Below are positions 1 to 34,400 of a stretch of 64,000 nucleotides of DNA, in pieces. Both the position numbers and the translations under genes were made by a program. Numbering within the stretch: the stretch's first letter is position 1; each line of letters starts with the position of its first letter. Below the pieces are notes generated by a model. It saw only the letters and a program-made list of their open reading frames with translations, was not told the DNA's origin and searched no databases. Origin of the DNA: Patiria pectinifera (Eukaryota > Echinodermata > Asteroidea > Valvatida > Asterinidae); contig CM057149.1 of assembly GCA_029964075.1 (NCBI GenBank), positions 30,394,197 to 30,458,196 on the forward strand, read 5' to 3'.

Positions 1-20866
<20,866 letters not shown>

Positions 20867-22019
20867 GGTGGTGGGCAGCGTTGCGGAACACTCAGTCTAA
20901 AGTATTGACTCCAAATGTATCTTCCATCTACCATAAACGATAATAGGTAGCACTGAGGAGAACATGTACTTCCCGTGTAGGTTTTCTCATCTGTTCATAT
21001 ATATTTCAAAGCTTTGATTTACTGTGCAACGGTCCACTGCCTGCATAGTCAGAAACAAAGCAAAGATGGGAAATATTAGCTGCAAACTAGGATGGTACGC
21101 TGCAGCCATCTGGTATTTTTAATAATAGATCCCCGCTCGCCTGATAGCTTTCTGGTAAATAGATCCCATATTCATCAATCAATTACACATTCACTCTCAC
21201 CGAAAGCTCCATAAATAGTCTCAAATTCCTAATGGCATAAAGATGATTATGATAGATATACACTGCAAAAAAGTGCACACTCAGTACAATGCCCTGTAAA
21301 ATTGTTTGAAAATGTGTATAGCAGAGAGATTGCAGCATTTTCTTAGTTTCATACAGATTCCTACTTGGAGATGAAAAGTTACTCTATAAATGCACCCAAA
21401 CCTTTTAAAATTTAACAACAGTGGCACACATCATATTGTTCACTGCAAAAAAAAAAGCATAACAAATCTACGTATTTTTAGCCTGTACATTTTAAATCCT
21501 TATATTATTACTAATAACACATGGGCAACTTCACTTTACATACATTGTACAAGTAATTTATCACTCCACCCAATGTAAATTAGTTTTCTCAAATCTACCT
21601 GTACAGCAGGTGCATTGTGTGTACATGTACATAGTTTGACCAGTTGTATACAGTGTACATATTATTTTCACAAACCATATGGATTAATAATAATAATAAT
21701 AACGGCAATTTATACTTTAAAATGAACACAGACTTAAATCTGCTTGCTGTTTCAATATTATTTTCTTCAATTTTATTTGAAGATGAGGATGGATTTAAAT
21801 AACCCCTGGCACCAACAGTATGAAAAAGTTTGAATTTGTGTAAAAAAATCTATGTTTCAGTTGGTGTGTGTGTGTGTCAATAGTGGTTGTACAATTCAAG
21901 TCAACCTTTCTGGAAAAAAAACACAAGGGTTTCTATCCAATCTTCTATGGTGAGGGCGTCAAGATAACATCTTATCCAGGCAATGGGCCCAATGGTTAAT
22001 GCTAACTCCCTAGGCATAT

Positions 22020-22400
22020 TTGCTAGGAAGCAACCTCAATCCTGCAAATTCCTCCAACTGCATCTATGTAAAAATTGCATACAGCCTAAATCCTGCAAAA
22101 TTCTTCAGTTATTTCTTGAATGTGGTCAGGTGGTCCCTGGAGGGGTGACCACTGCCTCAATCCTGCAAAATCCTCCAGCAATCGCTGTCAATATGTTGAG
22201 GCAGAGCCAGTGACATCCTGGAGCAATGCAGAGGATTTCAAGTATACTATAGGCCTAAATTTATGCACGGCTGAGCATAAACAACACAAGGTCCGGCCCA
22301 AGACCTTGACACAGTGCATCCTCCTAAATCAGCTATACATTTCCTGCAAAATCCTCCATTTTTCAAAGAGGATTTGGGAGGATTTGGGAAGGTTATAAGG
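22020..22400. repeat. Imperfect CAATCCTGCAAAATCCTCC repeats
   Basis: Several spaced, diverged copies of CAATCCTGCAAAATCCTCC and its inverse (gaggatttgggaggattt) occur here. The same word family forms the minisatellite at 40150-40560 on the opposite strand, so the two are probably one dispersed repeat. Confidence 0.5.
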
Positions 22401-22844
22401 TTAACTTAAAACTTTGCACAAGACCACAAATCTGGGATGTTCACTTTGACCTTTCCAGACTTTCTTCATGACCAAACATGATTGTTGTTGAGCTCCAAAT
22501 GTATTATTCAGGTAATTACTGGTGTTATTTAATTTATAAACTCTACAATGAAAATCATGTGAACAACTGTAATAATATTTTGAAATTAAGTAAAAAAAAG
22601 TTTAAAAGATCATGTGAAGTATTTGGATACACAAAATAATTGCTTTTTTTTTAGGTTAAAGTGTTTGTATTAAATTTGCAACTCAGCTCAAAGTTTGTCC
22701 AAAAAAAATCCCCCATTTTTGGAACATAGTGGCTATCGTTACAGCAGCCGTATATTCAACTATTGTTACGACTTACGACATCGCAAAAATACCATTGCAA
22801 ATCTATATCACATTTAATACAATATATCTGCCCTTCTAACCAGA

Positions 22845-22925
22845 GTACTCTGGTATCTCAATTAGTTAAAACGTTGGACTACGAAGCCAAAGGTCCTGGG
22901 ATCGAATCAGCGCTGTGACAGTGTG
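22845..22925 (+). repeat. tRNA-like sequence, probable SINE head
   Basis: GGTATCTCAATTAGTTAAAA resembles an A-box. A 17-nt anticodon-arm-like segment follows, and then GGGATCGAATC resembles a B-box. The acceptor stem does not close well, so it is not called a tRNA gene. Confidence 0.4.
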
Positions 22926-24492
22926 AGAATTTGTTTCTTTTTTGAACTTTTAATATTTTTCTTCACTTTTCTTTACTTTTAATACAATCCTACTTTTTAT
23001 TGAAGTACACTTCATTTTTCTTTATGAATGTTACTTGTTAGTCTTAGTGATCCGTGTCTTAGTTTGAACAGTGAAGGATTTCTTTTTTTATCATGTTTAA
23101 ATTTAAAATTAAAGCGAAATAAAGTCTGACTGAGGCGCCCAAGCGAGGCACCCTGTGAAAAATTAATGAACAACAAGGAGCGTTACTTACTCTATATTAT
23201 TTGAGTTTTCCTTAATTAGTCCCAAAGACATACACACGCAAACATTGAAGTTGAACATGCTGGACTCACTGAAACACATGCAGTACAGCCAGGGCACTGT
23301 GAGATTGAAAACTACTGCACACACTGTCACGTTCTCCACACAGGCTAGGCAGCAATCGATGCTAGCCCGTACACCTCTTATGCGTCCAGATTGCCCACGC
23401 AGAAATTACACCATTGTCCCAAGAACCCGACCCCCATAACTGCTGCATGACTGGGCCGTTACGTTACTACTCCTTCGCACTTACCTGTCACGTTTGAATA
23501 AATTCATTTCAGTTGTTTTCAGTGAGTCATTCGCGTCAGAATGGGGTGTTCCTCTTTCAAAAATGTCCGTTTGGCGACATTTTTATTCGGTGATTGATGG
23601 CTATTCGCTGGTTCACAGCTCACGCCTGGTGTTTTCCCAATACCGTTGCGACGGAATTTCGGGTACCATGCATGACAGTGGTTGTCACTGGTACTTTGTT
23701 GGAAACACGCGATGAGGAACGCAAAATACAGAGAACCGCCTCTCGAACATCTACTCGATTTTGTGGACGTCCAATGACTTTAACAAGTCTACTACATTGG
23801 TGATAACTTCCGAGGATGCATCAAAAAGTTGTCATTTACATCCTCAATATGAACGTATTTAATATCACAGTGCTGCCAATTTTTCTTTGCCAATAAATGA
23901 CGTTTTCGCAAGAAATGACGTTTTCGTCAAGGGAAATAAACGATTATTGATTCCCTCCCATACAAAGTATGACAGTATGACATAAAAGTGGGGCGGGGAG
24001 GGGGAGGGGGGGCGGTAGGCATGCATCCCCCTCCTCAGAAATTAAAATCATATTCGACTGATTTTTTTGCCGGGAGGTCTTTTCATGCATCTGGTCTACA
24101 CATTGGGCAGAACTTAGCCCATTCGTTGACGTCACAGGGTAGTCCTATACGATGGCACTGCCCACTCTCCACTCACCGATCTCCAATCAGTCTGAGTCAC
24201 GATGGGGAGTCAGTCAGCACACTGTCAGTCAGTCACATCAGCACAGAGATGGTAATTCACAGAGATATTATGTAAAGAAAGGACTACACTGGCGAGACAA
24301 CCCACCAGGCTGGGTACTGGACGGAGTAAAAATCGTTTGATTGAGAGGACGCTTCTGATTCATGATACAGAATTAAAACAAAGAAGGAAAAGGGGGGGGG
24401 GGGAAAGCTCACCATTCAACAAATTTGTATTGCCAACAAAATAATTTTCAATTTAGAGGATTTATTTTAATGGAATAAACTACCATTCGAAT

Positions 24493-24991
24493 ATTTCGTC
24501 AGCGTTTTCACGAAGGGACGAATTTGGCCATGCGGTGTTGAACGGTGGTTTTGAGAAAATAGGGTTTTAAGTTGGTCAGTTTTTGAAATAAAGATTTGGC
24601 CTATTTTAAGAGCACAATGTTGACTACTTTTCGATAAATAATGGAAATATTGAATAATAGATCAATTAACTGCGGAATAATTAATCTTAGAGATTTGTCT
24701 GTTCGTGCGGATAGCTCAAAATCCCACACGCGCGTTGTTTTACCTATCGCGTGCGCTGGAAAACTGATTCGCCTCTTCGCGATCGTGAAAAAAACCCAAA
24801 CGATTTGGTTGCAATTTTCTTTTGATTGGTTTTCTTGATCTCGATAATTTCAACTGATTTTGACAAAATTACCTCTTCAGGATGTCCGCTGCTATCCACT
24901 TCGTTCATTTTGGCCAGAATTTGTTTTTCCGGGAAAAACAAAAATGATTTTAGCCAAATTCGTCCCTTCGTGATAACGCTGAAGATTTGGC
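24493..24991. mobile_element. Foldback element, about 500 bp
   Basis: The left arm, ending CACGAAGGGACGAATTTGGCC (24493-24530), is repeated inverted at 24954-24991 with two or three mismatches. The spacer of roughly 420 nt shows no coding similarity. It lies 500 bp upstream of the UROC1 start codon. Confidence 0.65.
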
Positions 24992-25499
24992 CCAAAAAAA
25001 ATGCATATTTTCAGGCCGGATATTTTTGTTTCATTTCGTTTCTCAATCAACAAACAAACATTAAAACCCTCTTTAATTGCTACAAAAAGAGCAAATCACA
25101 GTTCAAACAAAACATCGATTGGGTAGTGGGAATTGCCATTACGCGTCAACCCCCCCCCCCCCCCCAGGAATTAGTTTTAAGTTCCCTGAAACCCAGCCCA
25201 ACCCCACCCTTCCCCGCTTGGATTTTACCAAGTGATGTTTAAACTAATTAAACATCAATATCCTGAAGAAACTAAGTTGGGAGAGTCCGTTTAGACAGAG
25301 GGAATTCAAGAAGTTCCGCACTAATTTTAGAGATTTTGGGGCGCTGATTTTGTAGAGGGCGCTAGTATTATTTACAGAGGCATGTTTATCTAATGTGTGG
25401 GGGCGCTATTACGTTAACTGAATCAACCATCAACTCATAACCGATTAGATCTCTTGTTACATCAACCATCACCTCTTGGCGACGTGTCCACTAGTCAAA

Positions 25500-28400
25500 A
25501 TGGCCTCTTTGAAGGAGATTTGTGATGGTCTTCCTCTCGACCCACTGCCGCCAGCGAGGCCAAGAGATAGCAACATTGCACATGCACCGGTTAGGGTGCC
25601 CAATTTGACGCCCGAAGAGGAAAGGGTGAGTGGCTGGGTTTGCCTCAGCGCGGCAGATTACCGGATCGTGGATGGGCCTATTCATGCTATTCTGCTAATC
25701 TAATCCTCACTGACGGTCCAATGAATGGATATGATTGGTCAGTGAAGGGGGTGTGGTGGGGGTGTTGGCTCATTGTGACTGTTCCTTGCTCTTTTTTAAG
25801 GACATGTGGGTCAACCAGTCGAACACTTCTTCTTCCAATTGAGTGGGCCTACTCTTTCTTTTATCGTCAGACCTAAAGGTACTCCTAGAACTATGAGGCT
25901 CCGCGTGAGCCTCATAGTTCTAGGAGTAACCTAAAGGTACGCGCTCCTACTCCTAGTCATGCTAGTCGACCTAGTTGTATTTCTATGCACTCGTCTGACT
26001 TTATATTTTGCAATGTGTGCATCCTAAAAATGATATACTTTCACTCGGATCATGCAGCCCAAAAAAATTGGAAAGTGAAGGTTTACCAGAAGAAGGCAAA
26101 ACAAAATGAAAATAAAAAAAATATGGTGACCTTTCTTGGTCTCCCACTGTCGTCAGTACTATAGTTAATATGTCATAGATAATACTTTGTAGTTTCTACT
26201 ACAGAGGTGTAAAACTTACGATGCAACCAAAAAGACACATTTCTTATATTATGTTGGATTTTTTTTGTGTCAGAACTATTAAAATCTGACATCATGACAG
26301 TTGCCTCTGTTGATTGGGATGATCAAAATAACAGTATAAAAGTGGGATCTACAATAAATAGGCACTGGTAAATATGTATAAAATGTATTTATGTATATGC
26401 GTAAATATAGGCTTTTGTATAAATTAACAATTATCTATTGACAATTCAACCATTATATTGAAATTAATCTTGAAATTATGAAAAGTGTGTTGGCATTGAA
26501 AATAAGAAGGGAAAAAGAAAGAAAATGTTTGAAAAGCTCAAGGAAATATATTTTCCTAAAACCAAGGAGTCTAAATCATTTTAAAAAATATTATATTGAG
26601 TTACATGGCCCGGACAGCACAGATTTTTCATGAAGCCTCCCCTGCGTAGAGTAAGGCAGGATTTTTTTCTACAACGCCATAACTGCACGGTTTGGAAATC
26701 TTGCTTGGCTGCCACAAATAAAGCTACTAGTTAGGCCTATATTGGGTGAATTCTGGTGTGTTTTTTGTTTTTGGAATCATTCAGCCTGATATTTTGCATG
26801 CGGGTTCACTTTAAATCCGAGCGTTCACTTTTTTTTCTGCAACAAAATTACAACTCCCCTGCGTTTCCTTCTGCATGGTGAAATTTGTTTCTTAAATTGT
26901 GTGCTGAAAGTTGCAGCTTAGTCATCAATCCCAATTTGTTTCAATAGGTGGGAGCGAGCTGACGTCATCCCAGTAAAACATCTGTACCAGGTGTCATTGG
27001 TTGCTATGTGTTTAATACCATTCAGCACTCCAGATTCAAGAACCATTGAGTTTCAAGAACATAGGTCTGGGAGCTAGATAAGCTGTACCCAGCAATATGG
27101 CAGAGAGAGAAAAAAAACAACGGGGTTCTCAGTACTATACGCCTCAGCCCTTTAGACTTCTAGTAATCCTGTAATTTTCAGAGAAAATCTGGTGAGAGTT
27201 AGCCCAAACTGACTGTATGATTTATTTTAGGTCATGGGTCATGCACCTTTGACCTTTTGATTTCCCTGGTTATTTGCTGGGTAAGTAGCTTCTGTATCGA
27301 TTATCAAGTGGAAAAAAAAGTAGATTTCAGATTGTGGGAACACATCTTTTCAGGAAATTCAGCGTGCATCGCTATGTGGCTCTAACTATGGAGGAAGTCC
27401 AGTATTTTGAGACACAATTTATGGGGCAAGGGCTAGCCAATTATAAACCAGATGTAGAATTACAACCAATTAATTAATTCTTTATTCAGGTTCATTTCCA
27501 TTGCATCGTTTTTATCTTTTGTTCTTGTTCTCATTTTCATTGGGCAGCTTGCTTTGCAAAATGCACTGCGCTATTTTCCACCCGAACTTCATGATGTCCT
27601 GGCGCCAGAGTTTGCAGAGGAACTGCGAGAGTACGGCCACATCTACATGTACCGCTTTCGCCCAGATATCGAAATGAGGTATTGTCATTACTAACATGAC
27701 TCAAGTACTATTTTTGTTTATCATTTACATTTTGTGGTATGGATGTTCAACTTTTGTTGAAGACTACTTCATGTCAAACTGCATGTTTTCTTTTTCAAAA
27801 TCAGTTTTCCTAATGTAGTACCAAGCTGAACCCGCATAATTTGTCAGAGTGCTTGAATAAAGTTAATTAACCCTAACTCCCCAGCCTAATTTACAAGGAA
27901 CCGTACCCATTCTGGCAAATTCCAACACCCACATGGGAAATTGTACACACACACTGTTGGACTTAGTTTCTGGAGGTATGCCAACCCCAGTGTAAAAGAC
28001 CATCAGTTTAGGGGTACTGTACCTATCCCAACAGATTTAAAACAAAACCTGCTGTTGAACTTTGATGGGTCGAGTTCGGTTAGGGTTAATGTACTAATCC
28101 ATCCGACTTATGCAAATGTTATGCAAATGACAGCAAATCGGAATAATGAAATTGACTGTTTTTGGTTGGTTTGTTGGTTTGTCTTATGTGCAGGGCATAT
28201 CCCATTGATGACTATCCGTGTAACACCAGACAAGCGGCTGGCATCATGCATATGATGATGAACAATCTGGATCCAAGAGTCGCTCAGGTAAAACAAGTAA
28301 TTACATGTCATTGGGTCTGTACGATAACTGTTGAGGGCGCCAGATAGCTCATTTGGAGTACCAGTTCTGGTGACCTCTAATTTCTTGTGCTTTCATTGGA

Positions 28401-31400
28401 CACGTTTTGTTTACCTAGTGATCTGGGTCAACATTTCCGAGTGCTTTTGACACGTGCACATAGAATACACGTACATTGACAATGGAAACTGCTTTACCCA
28501 TGATGCTTTGCAATGCCTGGGCTTCCTTCACAAGCAAAGGGTGGACGTGACATGTTTCTCAGATGACAAAAGCCAGGGCTGGCACAAAGCCCCAAAACAG
28601 GCTTGCTTGGGAATGACCTCCATTGCGTGCAACCAATTTTCGATGGAAAACAAACCAAAAAAACGACAGTCCCATTCACTTATCTTTGTAAGAGAGGAAT
28701 ATTCTCTAGATGAAGGAAAAGGGAAACGTAAATATTGAAAATTCAGTAGGATTTAAAAAAAAATCGCACTGCTAGGGCTACAATTCGCAGTAGGTCTGTT
28801 TAGTTCAGACAGCCAGACTAAAAGGCTTACTAATGCTGTCAAGATTTTTGTTTTTATAAGCAGTTCTTACGAGAGTTAATAATTGTTTCATTATTTTCTG
28901 TGTACCTGTGATCTGTGTAAATCCAATCACCGAGATGTGAAAGAACAAAAATCAATTGGGTATTGTTTTTGATGGTCATTTTGTTTTTCTTATGTTGTGT
29001 CGCAACAGTTTCCCCACGAGCTAGTCACTTACGGAGGCAATGGGCAAGTCTTTTCCAACTGGGCACAGGTAAGTAAACTTTCAAAGTAAAAGTGAACTCA
29101 AAAAGGCTCATGTCATTGACAAAGTTGATATAGTTAAGTGGACATTGTCTTAAATAAGAACGCTTGGATCCAGTGTTTTTTTCTCTAGAATTTCAGAACT
29201 TACTTGTTTTTTATTTTCATTTGATAACACCCCCTTACTGAGTCCCACCAGTTATCTTGACAACTTTACGCATGGGCAATTTCAGCGCTGCGTAGTAATG
29301 TCTATGACAGATCTTTTAAGAGCTGAGTGAATAAACCTGAAAATGTCAAAAACAAAACCTCAAATCTTTTACATCCATCATCAAGTAATGGTCAGTGAGA
29401 TTACAGACCTGGATTTGTGGATCATTTTTCTCTGAATCCTTAATGAGATATCATGATTAATTGGCTCTGTCATGGACATTACACGTCTGGAATTGCCCAA
29501 ATACTTATTTCTAATTGTTTCAAATGTTTTTTTGTGTGGTTTCGTTGCTTTTTCATACCAGTTTCGTCTGGTGATGCACTACTTGTCAGAGATGTCCGAA
29601 GATCAGACCCTGGCCCTGTACTCGGGCCATCCAATGGGATTATTCCCAAGTCACATGGATGCTCCTAGGGTTGTCATCACCAATGGCATGGTATGTGATT
29701 CCATGATACCACGGCACCCAAATACAGGCTATCTGTTAACAATCAGCTGTAGTGATTTGTAACAAGGGGTTGTTAACTCACAAGGGAAACATGATGCCTG
29801 ATGCAAAGCCAAAGCTGCCATGCATCCAAAGGAAAAAGGATTTACAAATATTGACTGCCTCGAGGGAAAAAGTGCTTAAAGATACAGTCCATCATTTGTA
29901 ATTTGTGCATTTTGTTCGTTTGAAGCAACAAAAGTGTTCAAAATCTAATGAGGGATACTGAACAACTAAACCTGATGAAGTTTCAGCTAAGCTTCAGCTG
30001 TATATTCAAAGAAAAACAGCATTCTAGGATTTCAATTTCCAATCAAAAGTTACTGAATCATGTTTTGAATTGTTTTGAATTGCAGCTATACGCGACGTCG
30101 CGCACTGATCCGACGAATTATAGCAACCTATTATAGCAAATTATAGCAAATTATGAAGCAATTCGTCATTGGCACCACGAACTGACATCAGTTAGGTGTG
30201 AGTGTGCTGCACGTGCACGTATCTACAGAACCGGGTTATTTTGGGTTTCACGAACTGACATCTTCCACGGTGCGGCACTTTTAGAGCGCACCCCTTACAT
30301 TTTCAGTTTCACAAACTGACACTGACCTTAATTAAAACGCTTTTTAATTAAATTTTTGTGTAAGCACACAAGTATACAGATGGATTAAATTCGTGTCAAA
30401 CCTTTCAATCCATTTTTCTTCGTTCTGTATTGCCACATCATGCTTGGGTGTCAGTTTGCGTAAACGAAAATCTTCCCATTTTGCGTCAGTGTCGATGTGC
30501 GCGTGCACTACCGGGGTCAGTTCGTGAAACCGAAATTGTTGATGACGTGGTTTTCAAGAACTGACACCCACTTGCGCGTGAGTGTCAGTTCGTGGTGCCG
30601 ATGACGAATTATAGGAATCTCCATGCGCACGCAACCGTTAACACGTCCACGCCGTGCAATAGTGCTTAAGGTTTGCACACCCTTTCTGATATAGTAAGCA
30701 CAATATTTCTGCCAACTGTTAAGCAACGTCGTGAAATAGTGCTTAAGGTTAGCACAATTTTCTGCTACAGTAAACACAACTTTTCTGCTAACTGTTAAGC
30801 AGCGCCATGAAATTAGACCAGACGTATTTGTGCTGCTTTACCGGTTTTTGCTCAACAGATATATTCTGTGCTTAGCAAACCTGTTAAATTTGCCCCTGTT
30901 ATATTTAATCTTTTTAAAATTTGTTTTGTTTCAGATGGTACCTAACTACTCTTCAAGGGACAATTATAATCGACTCTTTGGTTTGGGTGTCACTATGTGA
31001 GTGATTATTTTTTTTATTTTACAAGAAAATGCAAATTGCCCAAAAAAATCTCAAATTGCTACTTGGTACATACATATCTATAACTTTAAATATTTAATCA
31101 GCTGTCTCATATCTATAACAATAAAAAATAATTAAAAAAATACAAAATTACATCTCCCCGAAGTAAATTCCATCCTATAGGCCCCCCCAAAAAAGTCTCC
31201 AGTTTCTGGTATGCGCGCGCGTTGCCGTAGCCATGCGCGTCGGCAAAATGAAAAAGGTTTTTTTTCAATGAAAGATGTTGTCTCAAAACCGCCAAACTCA
31301 CTGGTTTGAGTGGAATCCTGCTGCTGCACAATTTTAACGTGTTTTTAGATGGGGTTATGATCGAGAATAAGCTTTATGTGGCCTCTCTGGTCTTTTTGAT

Positions 31401-34400
31401 ATTTGCACTAAGTTTAGTCGGGCACCATTTGCAGTCATCAGCCGACATTTGAAGCAAAAAAACAGGTAAAAAAAAAAAGCCGCGTCGCCGCACCACTTTT
31501 TGGGCAAGCTCCATACCAGAAACCGGACATTTTTTTGGGGGCCATAAATATGTCTATATCCTTGAATGTTCATGTGATTTACTCTACAATGGAAACAATA
31601 AAAAAGTTTATAAATGGTAATTCTACAATAAAACCGGTTAGCTTTATTTCCGTTTTAGTAGAACTCTACGGCTTTAACATATTACGCATGGCTCATTTGT
31701 TTTCCCGATGAATATCTAGGTATGGCCAGATGACTGCTGGTAGTTTCTGCTACATCGGTCCTCAAGGCATTGTGCATGGAACCACAGTAAGAAATATTTT
31801 GTATCTTAATATTCCTTCCCATAATGTCACTGTGTTGTAAAATTTCCCCCGTTGTTAGCCAGGGGCTCATAAGCTCAACCAAAACTTAGTAATTAAAAAA
31901 AAAATTGTTTAAGTTCTAACTCTGAGCATTTTTCGTGGAGAGTTAGGTTTTTAAATAGATGGAAAGATATTTTTTTGGGACTTGAGCTCGTAGCAGGAGC
32001 TCGCGACGCCGTCTCGAAGTCTTTATCAACAGGCGTTACTGAGGCCCTCACGTGACCTGTCACGTGACCATGCTTGGTCACATGGCAGGAGACATTCCTG
32101 CACGTGGGCCAGCTTGTACTCTCCATCTCAGTTCATATCAGGGCAGCGCCTGTGGTTTTATACTGCCTCGCGGGTTTTGCATTTCCAAAGGTAGTCCTCC
32201 CTGGCGATGATCTTAACACTGCTTAGAGCTCTTTAACTCAGGTCCCAAAAAGTACCTTTACATTTATTTGATTCAATAATGGAACTGGAAACAAACTTCC
32301 ATGCTTGACTTTGGTTTTTGTTATGGTTATCCTAGACCAATCACTGCACACACACTAAAGCCCCCTTCAACGACGGAAGCATTGTGCTAGCTTTCATTCA
32401 GATAATTCGTCACAGAGCAGTTGCTTTGTTCAGTAGCGTACACGATGCTTTCCCCGTTGAAGGGAGCCTCGTGAGTGTACAGTGATAGCGTTGTACCTTA
32501 TTGTTCTACAGTATGTCCCCCAAAAGTGTCCCTCTGACTGTTTTTAAAGTAACTACAAAACCATGAGGTCAATTTTGAAAATTGTTGGTTGTGCAGGTAT
32601 TCCTAAGCCTTGGCCTCAACCCCTACGAATTTCAGTCGCGCATCACTGCTCAATTGTCAATTGATCACAACATTTTTTGACACTGTGACCATGGCCTCCA
32701 TGCTGTGACCAAGTTCCTTGCCTTAATCAATTTCAGTGCTGTGTTATGTAAGCTGTGTAAAATCCTGCTTGCTGAGAAAAAAAAGGCTGATGTGGTTTGG
32801 GATTGGAATCATTTGCTCTTGAGCATTAAACTGAGGTCTGGCCATGATGACTGATAGCCAGGCAAATGATTCCAATCCCAACTGCAGCCCTTTTCACAAC
32901 ATGAAGGATTTAACACAGCTTTACTTAACGCAGGACTGAATTGATCAAGGCAAGGAACTTGGTCACAGTGTCCAAAAATGTTGTTGTGCTCAATTGACAA
33001 TTGTGTAGTGCGTAGCTGAAATTAAATGAAACTCATACGGGTTGAGGCCAGGGCTCAGGAGTATCTGCACAACCAACAAATTACAAAATTGACCTCATGG
33101 TTTTGTAGTTATTTCAAAAATAGTCAGACGGACACATTTTTAGGGGACACACTGTATAGCGACAGACTAAACAACCAATTCTGACACCATGTATATCTTT
33201 CTACTGCTTGGCCAGTGAAAACTCTCATACTGTTGACTTCCCTTCCACCACATACAGATCACCGTCCTGAATGCCAGTCGCCAGCAGCTGGGCACCAGTG
33301 ATTTGAGAGGCCGGGTCTTTGTGTCGTCGGGCCTGGGAGGGATGAGCGGTGCTCAGGCCAAGGCAGCGGTCATCTGCGGCTGTGTTGGGGTCATCGCAGA
33401 GGTCAGCAAAGAGGCACTGGTCAAGCGACACAAGCAAGGGTACGGGATTTGGAATTTCGATCTGACTTGAATACATTTTTGTCGGCAATTCTTTCTTTTC
33501 ACTTTCTATTCATTGTAGCCCAAAGGTCGAGCCATGTTTCCTCTGCATGATGCAATGTCTTCTTTTTTTTTCTGGCAAGATTACACCCGTGCTTTTTTCA
33601 AATGAAATAATCAAATATGAAATTTAACCAAGTGTTACTTTGTGGAGTGCCATGGTCTTGTATGCGGAGTACCGTGGCCTCGTATGCGGAGTACCGTGGC
33701 CTCGTGGTCTGGAGCGTTGACTTCGTAGTCTGGGGGTAATTTTGCAAGTTGTGGGTTCGAGTCCAGCATGGGGTTATGGTGCATGTGCCCTTGGGCAAGG
33801 CACTTTGTCACTCATTGCTACTCTCCACCCAGGAGTAAATGGGTACCTGTGAGGGTAGAGATGGTTATTGTGATTGATTCTAGCTGTTTTGTGCCGCAAT
33901 GGCTGCATTGAGCTGTATACTCCCCAGGGAGCTAAGATTGTCTTTGGACGGTTTCATTAGCCCAATGAGCAGGGTAATAATGATGTAGCGCCTTGAGCAC
34001 CAACACTGCTTTCACTTTTGAGTAAAATGAGAATACATGTATACGCAGAAAGACCTTAATGTGCAATGGATACAACGCTCTGACGTTTTGAAGCGTCAAA
34101 TTTCTTGTTCTCTTGCAGTTGGGTGATGGAAATGATTGATAACTTGGATGACTGCATCGAAAGAATCAAGTAGGTCAACCGACATTCTTTTTCTAACTCT
34201 ATTATATCTGTTATTCATAAATACCTAAGACAGTTTACCCACTCCTATTGGTCGAGAGCCTGTCACATGGCCGGTCTTAAACGTATGATAAAGACATGGC
34301 TCGCTGGTCTTAAACACTTTTCCAGTGTCACATGAAATTTGGACTCCTAAAAATCCAGTGCCTCTTACTGTTTTGTTGGTCGAACGTTCACAATCCTCAC

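Larger units (their letters stand above)
20867..25499. promoter_or_regulatory. Head-to-head intergenic region between MAGI and UROC1
   Basis: About 4.6 kb separate the MAGI and UROC1 start codons, so both promoters (and any 5' UTR exons) should lie here. No TATA box or CpG-dense block stands out enough to place a transcription start. Contents seen: TAA microsatellite near 21687, imperfect CAATCCTGCAAAATCCTCC repeats (22020-22400), a tRNA-like SINE head (22845-22925), and a foldback (24493-24991). Confidence 0.5.

Noticed and set aside
25476-25499. Upstream extension of UROC1 (MATCPLVK before MASLKE)
   Set aside because: The codon at 25476 is TTG; the ATG at 25500 has good context and aligns with the human start.
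31113-31331. Conserved small protein beginning MCSSRIP, shared with 17370-17702
   Set aside because: Shared because both lie in copies of one MITE; frames diverge and have no start context or splice support.
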